DNA of 64,000 bases from Bacteroidia bacterium (lineage in GTDB: Bacteria > Bacteroidota > Bacteroidia > J057 > JADKCL01), in assembly GCA_020635905.1 (NCBI GenBank), contig JACJYV010000005.1, positions 725,702-789,701 on the forward strand, given 5' to 3'. A program made the position numbers and the translations under genes. The notes beneath the pieces are model-generated. The model searched no databases. It was given only the letters and a program-made list of their open reading frames with translations, and was not told the origin of the DNA. This document shows, one piece after another, positions 62,360 through 64,000 of the stretch (the stretch's first letter is position 1; every line of letters starts with the position of its first letter).

Positions 62360-63981
62360 CCAGTCAGAATTTTACCATCCAAACCAAGGCCCTGATCGAC
62401 GAACTCAAAGGAGTTTGCGCGGATTATGGATTGGGAAATGATGGAAACGAGTTTAAAATCATTACCCAGGTTTTTCTCTACAAATTCCTCAACGACAAAT
62501 TCGCCTTTGAGGTGAAACAACTTGAGCCCAAACTGGCCAGGGACAAGGATTGGGAGGAAACTCTTACAAAATACAGTGAGGAGGACTATGAGATGCTGCT
62601 GCTTGGGCTCAACCCTGGGACCGCGCGTATCCTGCCTGCCCAGTTTCTCGGCAACCTGTTTCACAAGCAGGATTTGCCGGAATTTGCCAGGCTTTTCGAC
62701 GATACCCTGGAGGCCATCGCTAACCAAAACAGCGATATATTCTCGGTCAAAACAGACGGGGGAGCCAAGGTGGTGTTGTTTGACCGGGTAAGTAACTTTA
62801 TTGCAGATGGCTCGCGGCGTGATGCATTTTGCAAAGCCATTGTGAACAAACTGATCAATTTCAGTTTCGAGCATATCTTCAACGAGAAATTCGACTTCTA
62901 CGCCACCATTTTTGAGTACCTGATCTCTGATTATAACAAAGACAGCGGCGGAAAATATGCCGAGTACTTTACGCCTCATGCCGTGGCCAAGATCATGGCC
63001 GCCTGTCTGGTCAATGGGGAGGTGTTCAATGTGACCTGCTACGATCCCTCTGCTGGGTCGGGAACGCTGTTGATGAACCTGGCCCATGCGATCGGGGAGG
63101 AAAAATGCAGCATTTACTCCCAGGACATTTCCCAAAAGTCTTCCAGCCTGCTGCGTCTCAACCTGATCCTGAACAATCTGGTGCATTCCATCCAAAATAT
63201 CATTCAGGGCAATACCATTTCTCACCCTTACCATAAAGGACCGGATGGGAGCCTGCAAAAGTTTGATTTCATCGTATCCAATCCGCCCTTTAAACTGGAT
63301 TTCAGCGGCTACAGTGCCAATCTGGAAAGTAATGCCAACCGGGACCGATTTTTTGCCGGGATACCCAATGTGCCCAAAAAGGACAAGGATAAGATGGCCA
63401 TTTATCTCTTGTTTATCCAGCACATCATGCACAGCCTGAACGCGACGGGAAAGGCCGCAATTGTGGTACCTACGGGATTCATTACTGCCCAAAGTGGGAT
63501 AGAGAAAAATATCCGCGAAAGAATGGTAGCCCAAAAGATGCTGGCCGGGGTGGTTTCCATGCCCAGCAACATCTTCGCTACCACGGGTACCAACGTAAGT
63601 ATCCTCTTCCTGGATGGAAATAACAAAGGAGATGTAGTGCTGATTGATGCCTCCAACCTGGGCACCACGGTCAAGGAAGGGAAAAATCAAAAGATACTGC
63701 TGAGTACGGAGGAGGAAGAAAAGATCATTCGCACCTTCAACGACAAGGTTGCCGAGGATGACTTCTCCGTGGTAGTGTCTTACGAGGAAATTGAAGCCAA
63801 AAACTACAGCCTGAGCGCAGGACAGTATTTTGAGGTAAAGATTGAGTATGTGGATATAAGTCAGGACGAATTTAATGCTAAGTTGAAAGGATTTGAAGAT
63901 ACTCTGACAGGGTTGTTTGAAGATTCTAAAGTTTTGGAAGCTCAAGTTCAAGGAAATTTAAAGACGTTGAATTATGAATAG
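62356..63981 (+). CDS. hsdM: type I restriction-modification methyltransferase subunit
   Basis: 541 aa. An N-terminal helical domain (HsdM_N, about 1-165) precedes the N6-adenine methylase core: KYAEYFTPHAVAKIMAA, motif I DPSAGSGT (from D230), and motif IV NPPF (N309). The C-terminal helical part includes a coiled coil (about 490-530) used to bind HsdS. It transfers a methyl group from SAM to adenine in the recognition sequence and is required for restriction. The coding frame appears complete. It overlaps hsdR by ATGA and the next start by 8 bases. Confidence 0.95.
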   Translation: MTSQNFTIQTKALIDELKGVCADYGLGNDGNEFKIITQVFLYKFLNDKFAFEVKQLEPKLARDKDWEETLTKYSEEDYEMLLLGLNPGTARILPAQFLGNLFHKQDLPEFARLFDDTLEAIANQNSDIFSVKTDGGAKVVLFDRVSNFIADGSRRDAFCKAIVNKLINFSFEHIFNEKFDFYATIFEYLISDYNKDSGGKYAEYFTPHAVAKIMAACLVNGEVFNVTCYDPSAGSGTLLMNLAHAIGEEKCSIYSQDISQKSSSLLRLNLILNNLVHSIQNIIQGNTISHPYHKGPDGSLQKFDFIVSNPPFKLDFSGYSANLESNANRDRFFAGIPNVPKKDKDKMAIYLLFIQHIMHSLNATGKAAIVVPTGFITAQSGIEKNIRERMVAQKMLAGVVSMPSNIFATTGTNVSILFLDGNNKGDVVLIDASNLGTTVKEGKNQKILLSTEEEEKIIRTFNDKVAEDDFSVVVSYEEIEAKNYSLSAGQYFEVKIEYVDISQDEFNAKLKGFEDTLTGLFEDSKVLEAQVQGNLKTLNYE

Positions 63982-64000
63982 TGAGTTTAGCGTCTATAAA
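63974..64000 (+). CDS. start of the next gene, probably hsdS (partial)
   Basis: ATG at 63974 overlaps the hsdM stop by 8 bases and the frame MNSEFSVYK stays open to the window edge. An HsdS specificity subunit normally follows hsdM, and its N terminus often looks like this. Only nine codons are visible, so the identity rests on position. Confidence 0.5.

Noticed and set aside
62341..63951. 536-codon open frame antisense to hsdM
   Set aside because: It mirrors the codon pattern of hsdM on the other strand and shows no domain pattern of its own. hsdM has all methylase motifs.

Overview
The window looks like a chromosomal segment of a Bacteroidota bacterium, perhaps near Saprospiria. Reasons: a glycine-cleavage H protein and a YhhN-type membrane protein as housekeeping flanks, a Bacteroidetes-style tyrosine recombinase, few Shine-Dalgarno sites, a TAnnTTTG-like -7 box before the toxin operon, and mixed GC content typical of accessory DNA. 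The lineage is an inference; no rRNA, tRNA or CRISPR array was recognised.

Layout. (1) 0-19.6 kb: gcvH (minus), then a three-gene Tc toxin operon on the plus strand: a fused TcB-TcC cocoon with a variable C-terminal toxin tip, a small membrane-anchored polyproline protein, and a very large TcA pore/translocation subunit; then a YhhN-family gene (minus). (2) 19.7-29.7 kb: mosaic accessory DNA with a tyrosine recombinase, an unknown membrane protein, an IS3-family element followed by an identical tandem but 5'-truncated second copy, a phased repeat array, and several unknown genes. (3) 30.1-56.4 kb: a compact, almost entirely plus-strand element with many ATGA-type overlaps. It starts with DNA-binding/replication-like small genes (30.1-33.0). 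An AT-rich cargo patch follows (33.1-37.8). A 38.0-47.7 kb block encodes a transglutaminase-like cysteine enzyme, several small beta-rich proteins, coiled-coil and membrane proteins, annexin-like repeats, a peptidoglycan-binding protein, an L,D-transpeptidase-like protein and a holin-like protein. After a perfect 35-bp palindrome comes a DNA-processing block: adenine methyltransferase, a 1,521-aa SNF2-type helicase and a RecA-like ATPase protein. I recognise no terminase, portal, tail, relaxase or type IV secretion gene. This is the best candidate for an undescribed system: a virus-like or particle-forming element of unknown type. (4) 56.4-64 kb: a defence block with a nucleoside-deoxyribosyltransferase-like/TIR fusion, an XRE regulator cluster, and a type I restriction-modification locus (hsdR, hsdM and the first codons of what is probably hsdS). 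hsdR carries an in-frame TAA at codon 22, so its conserved N terminus is cut off.

Working together (inference): the Tc genes form one toxin-injection machine. The 30-56 kb element seems to combine its own replication/DNA protection (methylase, helicase, ATPase) with a cell-envelope-acting or particle-building block. The restriction and TIR genes are defences beside it, and the split methylase/helicase of the element may be anti-restriction.
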